From an uncultured Hyphomicrobiales bacterium (GTDB lineage Bacteria; Pseudomonadota; Alphaproteobacteria; Rhizobiales; Ancalomicrobiaceae), in the NCBI GenBank assembly GCA_903930435.1, contig CAIYYN010000068.1, positions 29,018 to 93,017 on the forward strand: 64,000 nt of DNA, written 5' to 3'. Both the position numbers and the translations under genes were made by a program. Positions 1 to 7,917 of the stretch are shown here, piece by piece (the stretch's first letter is position 1; every line of letters begins with the position of its first letter). Below the pieces are notes generated by a model. The model was not told the origin of the DNA. It saw only the letters and a list, made by a program, of their open reading frames with translations, and ran no database searches.

Positions 1-707
1 ATAGCCGCTGGCAGTGCGTCGGCATCGAGAAACGAGGCGGGAAAGAGATCCAATGGCGATACCCGGCTATCCAGCGACCCATGACGCCCGCGTGGATCAA
101 TGATGCGGACTGATGCTGCCGGGTTCAACCTGCCAATTCGGAGGATGAGCTGTTCGACGGTCGCCGTATCCACGAGGTCAGCCTTGGAGACGAGGATCGT
201 ATCGGCCAGGGCGATCTGTTTGCGGGTCTCGGCAAAGCGGGTGATGTGATCCTCGCCAAACAGCGCATCGACGACCGTGACAATCGCCTCCAGCCGCAGC
301 GCCCGGGAGATCACGGGATTGCGCAGGATGCCTTGCGCGATGGGGGCCGGATCGGCAAGGCCCGAGGGTTCGATGATCAGCCGGTCAAATGCCGGCATGT
401 CACCCGCTTCCCGGCGCGTGAAGACCCGCATAACCGCCTCTTCCATGTCACCGGCCAGATTGCAGCACAGGCACCCGTTCGCCATGACGACGGTCTTGTC
501 CGCACCATGATCGATCAGATCGGCGTCCAGCGGAATCGCTCCGAACTCATTGACGGCAACCGCCGTCCGGGCCATCGACGGATGGCGCAGCAAGGTGTTG
601 ACAAGCGACGTCTTGCCTGCACCCAGGAAGCCGCTGAGCAGCACGACCGGCAGTCGCGCCCGATCCAGGTCAGCTCGCAGGAAAAACGATGGTCTGGCGG
701 CAGGCAT
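1..707 (-). CDS. CobW/YjiA-type G3E GTPase, 3' end cut by window edge
   Basis: Zinc- or cobalt-metallochaperone P-loop GTPase of the COG0523 (CobW/YjiA/ZigA) family; about 235 N-terminal codons are inside the window and the rest lies beyond base 1. The translated minus strand shows the Walker A motif GFLGAGKT near residue 25, NEFGAIPLDADLI shortly after, the diagnostic metal-binding GCLCC (CxCC) motif, and IEPSGLADP, the switch region of the family. I place the start at the ATG at 707, since the frame starts cleanly there and runs straight into LPVVLLSGF. It is divergent from the acyl-CoA cassette that begins at 928. Family members deliver metal to enzymes or act in cobalamin metabolism; nothing here tells which metal. 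Family assignment is firm, exact role is not. Confidence 0.9.
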   Translation of the reverse strand, partial: MPAARPSFFLRADLDRARLPVVLLSGFLGAGKTSLVNTLLRHPSMARTAVAVNEFGAIPLDADLIDHGADKTVVMANGCLCCNLAGDMEEAVMRVFTRREAGDMPAFDRLIIEPSGLADPAPIAQGILRNPVISRALRLEAIVTVVDALFGEDHITRFAETRKQIALADTILVSKADLVDTATVEQLILRIGRLNPAASVRIIDPRGRHGSLDSRVSPLDLFPASFLDADALPAA

Positions 708-927
708 GCTTTCGGAGTCATCCCATGTTGATTGGTCTGCCCCGAGGACCGGGACGCGATGGTTTCAAAGCCGACTGTAGACATCTGGACGCTGCCGCGC
801 CAGAGGTCCGGACGCCCCGTCACCAGCCGGGCATCCAGGTCGCGGCTCGCATGCAAGGAGATACTGGCGTCCAGCCCAATTGCCCCCTAAAACCGGAACG
901 CAGAACAGGATCAGGAGTGAACCGCCG

Positions 928-2127
928 ATGCCGGAATCGTTTGACGACGTTTGGCCCCCAGAGTCAAAAGTGGCAACCGGGCCTTTGCGCGGGGTGCGCG
1001 TTCTGGATCTGACAACGGTCATCATGGGTCCTTCGGCGACCATGATGCTCGGCGATCTTGGCGCAGATGTCATCAAGGTCGAGAATGGCACGGGCGACAC
1101 CATGCGCTGGATTGGCCCGTTCCGGCATGACGGCATGGGTCCGATGTATCTGGAGGGCAATCGCAACAAGCGCGGCGTCCTGCTGGATCTGAAGACACCA
1201 GAGGGCAAGGCGGCGATCCTGGCGCTGGCCGCCAAGGCCGATGTGCTCGTCTCCAATGTCCGCCCCCAAGGCATGGCCCGCCTCGGCCTCGACTATGCCG
1301 CCATTTCTGCGACCAATCCAAAGATCATCTATTGCGCCGCTGTCGGCTATGGGTCTGGCGGGCCGGAAGCAGGCAAGGCCGTCTATGATGATCTGATGCA
1401 GGCGGCTTCCGGGCTGGCAGGCCTGTTCAAGACGATGGACGGCGCACCGCGCTATACGCCACTGAACCTGTGCGACCGGATCGTCGGGCTTTATGTCGCC
1501 AATTCTATCACGGCGGCGCTTTACCATCGCGCCCAGACTGGCGAAGGCCAGTTCATCGAAGTGCCAATGTTCGAGACCATGGCGCAGTTCGTGCTCGCCG
1601 ATCATATGTGCGGTGCGGCTTTTGTGCCGCCTGAAGGCGAGATGCGCTACAAGCGCCTGATGTCGCGCACACGTGGACCCTTTGCGACGCTCGATGGCGA
1701 TCTGGCCGTCGTGGTCTATTCTAACAAGCATTGGGAAGCGTTCAGCAGCTTCGTCGGCGAACCCGGCCTGCTCAGCCGCGATCCACGCTTTGCCTCGCAG
1801 GAATCCCGCACCCGATACGCCGAGGACATGGGCCGGTTCATATCCGAACATCTGAGCAAGCGCACGAGCGACGACTGGCTCAAGATCTTCGTCGAGCTTG
1901 ATATCCCTGCCTGCAAGGTCAATTCGATGGAAGATCTGCTGACCAACGAGCATCTCAATGCCGTTGATTTCTTTTCGACCGAAACCCATCCGACCGAAGG
2001 CGAGATCCTGATCCCGCGCTTCCCCGTGACGTTCTCCAAATCGCCCGCCGACCTGCGCCGTCTCGCGCCCAATCTCGGCGAGCACAATGACGAGATCCTG
2101 GGTTCACTGGCCCCGAAGACCTTATGA
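928..2127 (+). CDS. CaiB/BaiF family CoA-transferase (class III), copy 1
   Basis: Class III CoA-transferase of 399 residues, moving CoA between an acyl-CoA donor and an organic acid in the cytoplasm. The N-terminal signature GVRVLDLTTVIMGPSATMM followed by LGDLGADVIKVE is typical of the family, and NLCDRIVGL carries the expected catalytic aspartate (Asp183 with this start). The length matches the family (about 380-430). The ATG at 928 is chosen because AGGAG lies at 913-917; a TTG further upstream at 880 has no ribosome-binding site. The gene is first in a same-strand cassette with an enoyl-CoA hydratase and a second CaiB/BaiF gene. Substrate unknown; relatives include formyl-CoA, crotonobetainyl-CoA, succinyl-CoA:mesaconate and racemase (AMACR-like) enzymes. 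Confidence 0.92.
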   Translation: MPESFDDVWPPESKVATGPLRGVRVLDLTTVIMGPSATMMLGDLGADVIKVENGTGDTMRWIGPFRHDGMGPMYLEGNRNKRGVLLDLKTPEGKAAILALAAKADVLVSNVRPQGMARLGLDYAAISATNPKIIYCAAVGYGSGGPEAGKAVYDDLMQAASGLAGLFKTMDGAPRYTPLNLCDRIVGLYVANSITAALYHRAQTGEGQFIEVPMFETMAQFVLADHMCGAAFVPPEGEMRYKRLMSRTRGPFATLDGDLAVVVYSNKHWEAFSSFVGEPGLLSRDPRFASQESRTRYAEDMGRFISEHLSKRTSDDWLKIFVELDIPACKVNSMEDLLTNEHLNAVDFFSTETHPTEGEILIPRFPVTFSKSPADLRRLAPNLGEHNDEILGSLAPKTL

Positions 2128-2167
2128 CCATAAAATCAATCAAATCAATATAAACCGGATACAAAAC

Positions 2168-2953
2168 ATGACCGAGGAAAAGCCCGATATCCGCACGGAA
2201 CGCCGTGGCAAGGCGCTCTGGATCATCATCGACCGCGAGGAGCGGCGTAATGCGATGAACAAGCGCGTCATTGCCGGCATCGAAGCGGCCATGAGCGCCG
2301 CCGAGACTGATCCGACGATCCGGGCCGTCGTCTTGACCGGTGCCGGACGCAAGGCATTCTGCGCGGGCATGGATCTGTCATCGGGCACCGGCACTTTCAC
2401 GCTTGGCCTTGATCAACCCATGACCGACCTCGGCATGTTGATCCGACGGGTCAAGGCGATGCAAATCCCGGTGATTGCACGGGTCAATGGCGATTGCGTC
2501 GCAGGTGGAATGGGATTGATGGCGATGTGCGACATGGCGATCGTTGCAGACAATGCCCGGTTCGGATTGCCCGAGGTCAAGGTTGGCGTGTTCCCGATGC
2601 AGGTGCTGGTGCTGCTGCGGTCGCTGATCGGCGCGCGCCATATTAATGAGTTGTGCCTGACCGGCGACATGATCACGGCAGCGCGTGCCCGCGACATCGG
2701 CCTCGCCAACGACGTCGTTCCCTACGACGATCTGGACGCGAAGGTCGATGCGCTCGTCGCCAAACTTTGCGCCAATTCGCCCGTCGCGATCCGTCGTGGC
2801 AAATATGCGATGGCGGCGATGGAGATGATGGCGTTCAACGAGGCCATTGCCTTTGCCGAACAGTTGATCACCGTCGCCTCCTTGACCGGGGATGCCACCG
2901 AAGGCCTCGCCGCTTTCAACGAGAAGCGCAAGCCAAAGTGGGCGGAAGACTGA
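2168..2953 (+). CDS. Enoyl-CoA hydratase/isomerase (crotonase) family protein
   Basis: Crotonase-superfamily protein of 261 residues. AFCAGMDLSSG forms the first half of the CoA-thioester oxyanion hole, and CVAGGMGLMAMCDMAIV the second. A glutamate in FGLPEVKVGVFP sits where hydratases carry a catalytic acid, so hydratase or hydratase-like chemistry is plausible. The ATG at 2168 (MTEEKPD) is preferred over an upstream in-frame codon at 2087, which would overlap the preceding gene and add a non-homologous tail; no strong Shine-Dalgarno sequence is visible at either. Only 3 bases separate its stop from the next CoA-transferase, indicating co-transcription. With two CoA-transferases around it, it probably acts on the same CoA-activated acid; identity of that acid is unknown. 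Confidence 0.9.
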   Translation: MTEEKPDIRTERRGKALWIIIDREERRNAMNKRVIAGIEAAMSAAETDPTIRAVVLTGAGRKAFCAGMDLSSGTGTFTLGLDQPMTDLGMLIRRVKAMQIPVIARVNGDCVAGGMGLMAMCDMAIVADNARFGLPEVKVGVFPMQVLVLLRSLIGARHINELCLTGDMITAARARDIGLANDVVPYDDLDAKVDALVAKLCANSPVAIRRGKYAMAAMEMMAFNEAIAFAEQLITVASLTGDATEGLAAFNEKRKPKWAED

Positions 2954-2956
2954 TCC

Positions 2957-4090
2957 ATGACCAACCCGAGCCGTGGCGGCATTCTCTCAAACCTGCGTGT
3001 GATCGAACTGGGCCAGGTGCTGGCGGGTCCCTTTGCCGGGGCCGTGTTTGCCGATCTCGGTGCCGACGTCATCAAGATCGAACGGCCCGAGGGTGGCGAC
3101 GATGGTCGCCGCATGGGCGTGCCGTTTCATGGCGATGACAGCCTGATCTTTCAGGTGTTCAATCGCGGCAAGCAATCACTCACGCTTGATCTCACGACGC
3201 CTGAGGGACTTGCCGCGCTGGAAGATCTCGTGAGCACCGCCGACGTCATGCTCCACAATTTGAGACCGGGCGTGGCGGAAAAACTCGGCATCGACGGCAA
3301 AAGCCTGACTGCCCGCCATCCCCGCCTGATCTATTGCGAGCTGGGCGCTTTCGGCCACATCGGACCGGAGCGTTTGCGCCCTGCCTATGAGCCGCTGATT
3401 CAGGCCTATTCCGGCCTGTCGTCGATCAACGGCGGCCAGGATGACCCGCCGATCCGCATGGGCGCGTCGCTGTGCGATCAGGGAACCGGCATGTGGGCGG
3501 TGATCGGCGCGCTCAGCCTGATCGAGCGGCGACACACGACGGGAAAAGGCGGCATTGTCAATGTCTCGCTGCTGGAGACCGGTCTGGTCTGGGCCGCTGC
3601 CAAGCTCGATGCCTACATGAACCAGGGTCAGGAACCGCAACGCCATCGCTCCGGCCACCCGGATTTCGTGCCCTATGAAGCCTTCGATGCGGCTGACGGA
3701 CCCTTCATCATCTGTGTCGGCAATGATCGGCTGTTCGTCAAACTGTGCGCGGCGCTCGATACGCCCGCCTGGGTCACCGATCCGCGCTATCTCACCAATC
3801 GCGACCGGCTCGCCAACCGTCAGAGCCTCGTTGATGCCTTGAACGCGCGATTGGGATCCGGCACGCGGGATTACTGGATCGGGAAGCTGGAGGCTGTTGG
3901 TGTTCCTTGTGCGCCGATCCACACGATTGCCGAAGCCATTGCGACGCCGCAGGTGCAGGCCCTCGGCCTCATCCAAACGGTGCCCGGCGAAGCCTTTACG
4001 CTCACCGGGCTGCCGATTTCATTCGATGGCGTCCGTCCTGCACTGACATCCGCCGCCCCGAAACTTGGCGCTAATACGCTCAAATCCTGA
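2957..4090 (+). CDS. CaiB/BaiF family CoA-transferase (class III), copy 2
   Basis: Second class III CoA-transferase, 377 residues, clearly diverged from the copy at 928-2127. It shows LRVIELGQVLAGPFAGAVFADLGADVIKIE-type N-terminal sequence (seen in pieces), the family NRGKQSLTLDL motif, and GASLCDQGTGMW with the presumed nucleophile Asp174. The ATG at 2957 follows the hydratase stop by 3 bases, so translation is likely coupled. Paired CaiB/BaiF genes can encode a heteromeric transferase or a transferase plus a racemase; the sequence does not distinguish these. It ends 4 bases before the convergent mscL stop, with no room for a separate terminator between them. Confidence 0.91.
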   Translation: MTNPSRGGILSNLRVIELGQVLAGPFAGAVFADLGADVIKIERPEGGDDGRRMGVPFHGDDSLIFQVFNRGKQSLTLDLTTPEGLAALEDLVSTADVMLHNLRPGVAEKLGIDGKSLTARHPRLIYCELGAFGHIGPERLRPAYEPLIQAYSGLSSINGGQDDPPIRMGASLCDQGTGMWAVIGALSLIERRHTTGKGGIVNVSLLETGLVWAAAKLDAYMNQGQEPQRHRSGHPDFVPYEAFDAADGPFIICVGNDRLFVKLCAALDTPAWVTDPRYLTNRDRLANRQSLVDALNARLGSGTRDYWIGKLEAVGVPCAPIHTIAEAIATPQVQALGLIQTVPGEAFTLTGLPISFDGVRPALTSAAPKLGANTLKS

Positions 4091-4094
4091 GCGT

Positions 4095-4523
4095 TCAGCT
4101 GCCGCTCCGGGCTTTCAGGAGATCGCGGATTTCGGTCAGCAGCGCGACGTCGGCCGGCGTGACGGGCGCGGGCTTTGGCTCGTCTTTCTTCAGCTTGTTG
4201 ATGAACTTGACGACGAGGAACAAGACAAATGCGATGATGATGAAGTTGATTGCCACAGTGATGAATTCACCGTAACCGATAGCGGCACCGAGTTTCTTGG
4301 CAGCCTCATAGGTGGTCGGCGCTGGGGTTCCGGCGGCAAGTGACTTCAACGAGATGAAGTAATTCGAGAAGTCCAATCCACCCGTCAGGGCGCCAACAAT
4401 CGGCATGATGACATCGCCGACAAGGCTCGCTACGATCTTGCCGAAAGCGGCACCGATGATCACACCGATGGCGAGATCGACCACATTGCCCTTCATGGCA
4501 AATTCTTTGAATTCCTTCAGCAT
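4095..4523 (-). CDS. mscL: Large-conductance mechanosensitive channel MscL
   Basis: Inner-membrane tension-gated channel that releases solutes on hypo-osmotic shock. The 142-residue length and the N-terminus [20 protein letters not shown] match MscL, including the amphipathic S1 helix and the pore-lining TM1 segment [20 protein letters not shown]. The periplasmic loop is of normal size, TM2 is around [21 protein letters not shown], and the C-terminus is a charged helix. It is monocistronic and convergent with the CoA-transferase gene. About 240 bases of AT-richer sequence upstream separate it from the divergent carbamoylase gene and presumably hold both promoters. Confidence 0.97.
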   Translation of the reverse strand: MLKEFKEFAMKGNVVDLAIGVIIGAAFGKIVASLVGDVIMPIVGALTGGLDFSNYFISLKSLAAGTPAPTTYEAAKKLGAAIGYGEFITVAINFIIIAFVLFLVVKFINKLKKDEPKPAPVTPADVALLTEIRDLLKARSGS

Positions 4524-4762
4524 TTCGCCCTCCGCCTGCCTCTTGGGTGCATCCTTTGTGATAGAATTTGCAGGCTATTCGCCTCAATCCGTATACGCAA
4601 TATTAATTATTGGATCTCTCGGCGAAGCCGTTGCATTTATGGGGCAATCAAGCCCAGACTGACCGGATATGGTGCTAACGCAATCTGGATAAATCGCATC
4701 AGCAGGCATGGTCCTTGCTTTCGTCAGGCATTACGGTTCACTCGGGGATCAGGGAATTGCCC

Positions 4763-5680
4763 ATGCCACGCCAGTTCAACGTCGCCAGCGCACAACTCGG
4801 CCCCATTGCCCGGACGGAGCCGCGTGCTTCTGTCGTCGCACGCATGCTTAAACTTCTACATGACTGCGAGCGCCGTGATGTCCGCTTTGTCGTCTTCCCG
4901 GAACTGGCGCTGACAACCTTCTTTCCCCGTTGGTATTTCGAGGATGAGGCTGAACTTGATTCATTTTATGAACGCGCCATGCCCAATGACGATGTTGCGC
5001 CGCTGTTTGAAGCAGCCCGCAATGCCGGCATCGGTTTTCATCTCGGGTTCGCCGAACTGACCGAGATCGAGGGGCGGAAGGCGCGCTTCAACACCGCCAT
5101 CCTCGTTGATCCCGACGGCACCATTGTTCACACCTATCGCAAGGTCCATCTGCCCGGTCACCGGGAGTATGAGCCGCAACTGCCATTCCAGCATCTGGAA
5201 AAACGCTATTTCGAGCGGGGCAATCTCGGCTTCCCGGTCACCGAGACGATGGGTGGACAATTCGGCACCCTGATCTGCAATGATCGTCGCTGGCCGGAAG
5301 CATTCCGCATGCTGGGGCTGCAAGGCGTCGAACTCGTCGCCATCGGCTACAATACGCCACAACATTACCCGCGTGTGCCCGCGCAGGACCGGCTGATGGA
5401 CTTTCACAATCACCTATCGCTGCAAGCAGGTGCCTATCAGAACGGCACCTATGTCATTGGATCTGCCAAGGCGGGTCTCGAAGAAAACTGCGAGCTGATC
5501 GGCGGTTCATGCATCGTCGCCCCGACCGGCGAAATCGTTGCACTCGCCGCAACCCGTGGCGATGAACTGGTGACCGCGCCCATCGACCTCGACCGCTGCG
5601 CCGAGATCAAGGCACATATCTTCAACTTCACGCTCCATCGCCAGCCGGACATGTACGACCTTCTGACCAAGACGATGTGA
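4763..5680 (+). CDS. N-carbamoyl-D-amino-acid hydrolase (D-carbamoylase)
   Basis: Nitrilase-superfamily amidohydrolase of 305 residues that converts N-carbamoyl-D-amino acids to D-amino acids, CO2 and ammonia. It carries the catalytic triad Glu47 (FPELALTTFFPRW), Lys127 (YRKVHLPGH) and Cys172 (LICNDRRWPE), at the same numbering as the Agrobacterium D-carbamoylase, and shares long identical stretches with it such as FQHLEKRYFE, SCIVAPTGEIVAL and HIFNF. The ATG at 4763 is preceded by AGGGA at 4751; a TTG at 4715 would only add a short non-conserved tail. No hydantoinase or hydantoin racemase gene is adjacent, so it may work on D-ureido acids from another source. The D-amino-acid link with the 7.5-18 kb island is suggestive only. 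Confidence 0.93.
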   Translation: MPRQFNVASAQLGPIARTEPRASVVARMLKLLHDCERRDVRFVVFPELALTTFFPRWYFEDEAELDSFYERAMPNDDVAPLFEAARNAGIGFHLGFAELTEIEGRKARFNTAILVDPDGTIVHTYRKVHLPGHREYEPQLPFQHLEKRYFERGNLGFPVTETMGGQFGTLICNDRRWPEAFRMLGLQGVELVAIGYNTPQHYPRVPAQDRLMDFHNHLSLQAGAYQNGTYVIGSAKAGLEENCELIGGSCIVAPTGEIVALAATRGDELVTAPIDLDRCAEIKAHIFNFTLHRQPDMYDLLTKTM

Positions 5681-5713
5681 CATCGTGTCCGATCACGCCA
5701 ACCACTGGCGCAC

Positions 5714-7111
5714 CTATTTCGCCAGGCGAACGTTCTGCAAGACCTGCACGAAGAGAGCAGTCATTGCCTGCTGGATGCCATCCGTCGGGCTTACTTCGAA
5801 ATAGAGACCCGGCGAGGCACACTGCTGCATATTGACCGGAATCTGGCTCGCCCAAGGCGCAACAGTTCCATTATACCAACCATTTGTCGTGAGCGGATAA
5901 TAGGTCGTATAAAGCACGGCGATCTGTATGCCGCGATTTTTAATGGCCGTGCAATCAGCGACATTGATCGGTTCCTGGCAGCGCCCGGCACCCAATACGG
6001 ACTGAGAACACGTGGCGGGATAATAGGCATCCGCCACGCCGTCAGTGACCATGAAGACCACCTTTTTCGGCGCGTTTGGATTACTGCCATCTCCCGGAGC
6101 GGTTATCACGGTGTTGATCGAACTCAGAACGCCATCAAAGTCCGTCATCTGGTCATTGTTGTAACCGTTATAGGGCACAGACATCACATCGATTGCGTTG
6201 GCCTGTGTACTGACGCTCGACAGGTTGCTGCTCAGTTGCGCGATTTGCGTGAGACCGATGGATTGAGCACTGCTGCCAAATGTGTAGATCGCCATCCGGA
6301 ATTCGTTCGCACTGACTTCCGAACTCTTGGCCGTTGACGTCAGGTTTTGAGTGGCAAGGCGAACCACATCAATCCGCTTCGGGATGTTGTAGGTAGCGGC
6401 GAGCGCATAAAAATCATTCGGCGAGGCCGACAGGTCATGACAGGCAAAAGCACACTGTGTGTTACCACTGTTGATATACGTATTTAAGCTTGCGGGATAA
6501 GACGCGTTATATTGCGTCAGAGCGACCATCTGGTTGATCCCTGCCTGTGTCGCCGCGATCCCCATGGACGGTGTATTGTCGAGCAACATGTAGAAATCGA
6601 TATAGGGTGCCAGATTGGACGCCCCCTGGGATGCTCCTGTCACCGTCCAATCCGTCATTCCGACCAGTGGCAGGAACGACAACTTGATGTTCGCGGTAAA
6701 ACTGACCTGTGAATTGATATTCAATCCACTTTTGGCAACAGTCGCATTGGCAACCAGGCTATCAATGCCGGTCAGGTTCTGAATATTCGCATTAAACAGG
6801 TTCAACGCATCAGTCTTACCTTCGGAAATCTCGCCATCGCCCAACATGGCCGCCGCCGCGACAGAAGCAGGCGAATTGACCGTGACCGAAGAAACAGCTG
6901 CGGTATCAGCCGCGTTCTGCAACTGCTGACGCGCCCAATAGACGTTCGCGATATCGATCGATCCGCCCGACAAAACCATGATTGGCAAAAGCAGCAGCGC
7001 GAATTGCATTGCAATCGCCGCCGAGCAGTCGCGCGCCAAATTTTTGGAGCAAGCTGATACCCCGCGAAAAAAGGAGCGCCGGAACCTGAAAATCAACGCA
7101 TAATAACACAT
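5714..7111 (-). CDS. TadG-like pilus assembly protein with von Willebrand A domain
   Basis: Membrane-anchored secreted protein of 465 residues. Near residue 30 a hydrophobic helix (IAMQFALLLLPIMVLSGGSI) precedes DIANVYWARQQLQNAADTAA, the classic TadE/TadG pseudopilin-like N-terminus. A von Willebrand A domain follows, with IDFYMLLDNTPSMG in place of the canonical DxSxS metal site and VVFMVTDGVADAYY as the second strand. TadG proteins belong to Flp/Tad pili, but no other tad gene is in the window, so this is an orphan copy. The ATG at 7111 lacks an evident Shine-Dalgarno sequence. Codon use is AT-richer than in neighbours, as is its upstream region, hinting at a separate history. Confidence 0.88.
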   Translation of the reverse strand: MCYYALIFRFRRSFFRGVSACSKNLARDCSAAIAMQFALLLLPIMVLSGGSIDIANVYWARQQLQNAADTAAVSSVTVNSPASVAAAAMLGDGEISEGKTDALNLFNANIQNLTGIDSLVANATVAKSGLNINSQVSFTANIKLSFLPLVGMTDWTVTGASQGASNLAPYIDFYMLLDNTPSMGIAATQAGINQMVALTQYNASYPASLNTYINSGNTQCAFACHDLSASPNDFYALAATYNIPKRIDVVRLATQNLTSTAKSSEVSANEFRMAIYTFGSSAQSIGLTQIAQLSSNLSSVSTQANAIDVMSVPYNGYNNDQMTDFDGVLSSINTVITAPGDGSNPNAPKKVVFMVTDGVADAYYPATCSQSVLGAGRCQEPINVADCTAIKNRGIQIAVLYTTYYPLTTNGWYNGTVAPWASQIPVNMQQCASPGLYFEVSPTDGIQQAMTALFVQVLQNVRLAK

Positions 7112-7499
7112 AGATTTTTTCGAACCTATAGGTCATATCTGAACCAAAATTGGTCCCATCAGGTTGCAATTTTACAATTAACTTTGGATTAACACGTAAG
7201 ATATCAAGATGTATTTTGGTCTTTATTCTTAATCAATGCTGTCTCATTGCCGAATAGGACAAAACGAATATAAATTTGAATTTTTGAATATTTATTTCTG
7301 CACTGGCTTTCTAGTGATTTTTTCGACCGGAATTGGTTTCATCGCTTGTACTTGGACAAAGAGGTCTCAAGTGCTATCCGCTCGACCGTCGTGCTGACGA
7401 GCGGAGGCAAGTGTTCGTGGCGATCTCGGCGCAGATTGATGACTTCGATACGCTCGCTGGCACTCGCCCGTGACATCAAAAGCGACGAGGACCGAGGGC
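7112..7499. other. Intergenic region, AT-rich half plus downstream tail of AcnX genes
   Basis: About 390 bases between the divergently placed start of the TadG-like gene and the stop of the AcnX small subunit. Bases 7112-7340 are very AT-rich and should include the TadG-like promoter, but I cannot pick out a convincing -35/-10 pair. Bases 7340-7499 are GC-rich; a 45-codon minus-strand frame at 7339-7476 has no ribosome-binding site and no recognisable product. No clear intrinsic terminator is seen for the AcnX genes. Confidence 0.5.
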
Positions 7500-7904
7500 T
7501 CACTCCCCGGCGTTGATCCTGTACGTCCCGCCAGCCAAGGCCTGCATCTCGTCGCGGGCGATCTGGATTGCCGGAGGGGCTTGCCAACCCATCTCGCGAG
7601 CGACAACGGCACCCAAAATCAGAATGGCATCCGGCTCAACAAGAACCAGTCCCGCCGGAGCCTGACCAATCCGGATCAGTTCCAGCATGATCGCCGACGA
7701 GGACGAGGAGCCAATCGTTCCGGGCAGGGCCAACATCCGACCGGCAACGCTGATCCCGCATTGGGGATGGCGCACTTGTGTGATCCGACCGCTCGCCGGG
7801 TCCACGCCACCCCAGAACGACAGCGGCTCATCCAGCCGCAGGAGTTCGCCTTCGCCGTGCCCGTTCAGTAGGATCTTGCCTTCAAGGAGCTTTGTCTCAG
7901 TCAT
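7500..7904 (-). CDS. Aconitase X swivel (small) subunit, probable cis-3-hydroxyproline dehydratase
   Basis: Small subunit of an aconitase-X (AcnX, former DUF126) enzyme, 134 residues. GGVDPASGRITQVRHP followed by the serine-rich loop LPGTIGSSSSSAIMLEL is the family signature of the swivel domain that closes over the active site. The start ATG at 7904 has AGGAG 8 bases upstream and lies 13 bases after the large-subunit stop, so both are co-translated. Bacterial two-subunit AcnX enzymes have been characterised as cis-3-hydroxy-L-proline dehydratases (product delta-1-pyrroline-2-carboxylate); archaeal ones are mevalonate-5-phosphate dehydratases. The context favours the former. Substrate is an inference. 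Confidence 0.88.
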   Translation of the reverse strand: MTETKLLEGKILLNGHGEGELLRLDEPLSFWGGVDPASGRITQVRHPQCGISVAGRMLALPGTIGSSSSSAIMLELIRIGQAPAGLVLVEPDAILILGAVVAREMGWQAPPAIQIARDEMQALAGGTYRINAGE

Positions 7905-7917
7905 CTCACTTGCTCCT

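Noticed and set aside
964..2085. 373-codon minus-strand frame opposite the first CoA-transferase
   Set aside because: Same antisense artefact; no motif, and the plus-strand protein is unambiguous.
7339..7476. 45-codon minus-strand frame downstream of the AcnX small subunit
   Set aside because: No ribosome-binding site and no recognisable sequence; could be a gene remnant but cannot be supported.
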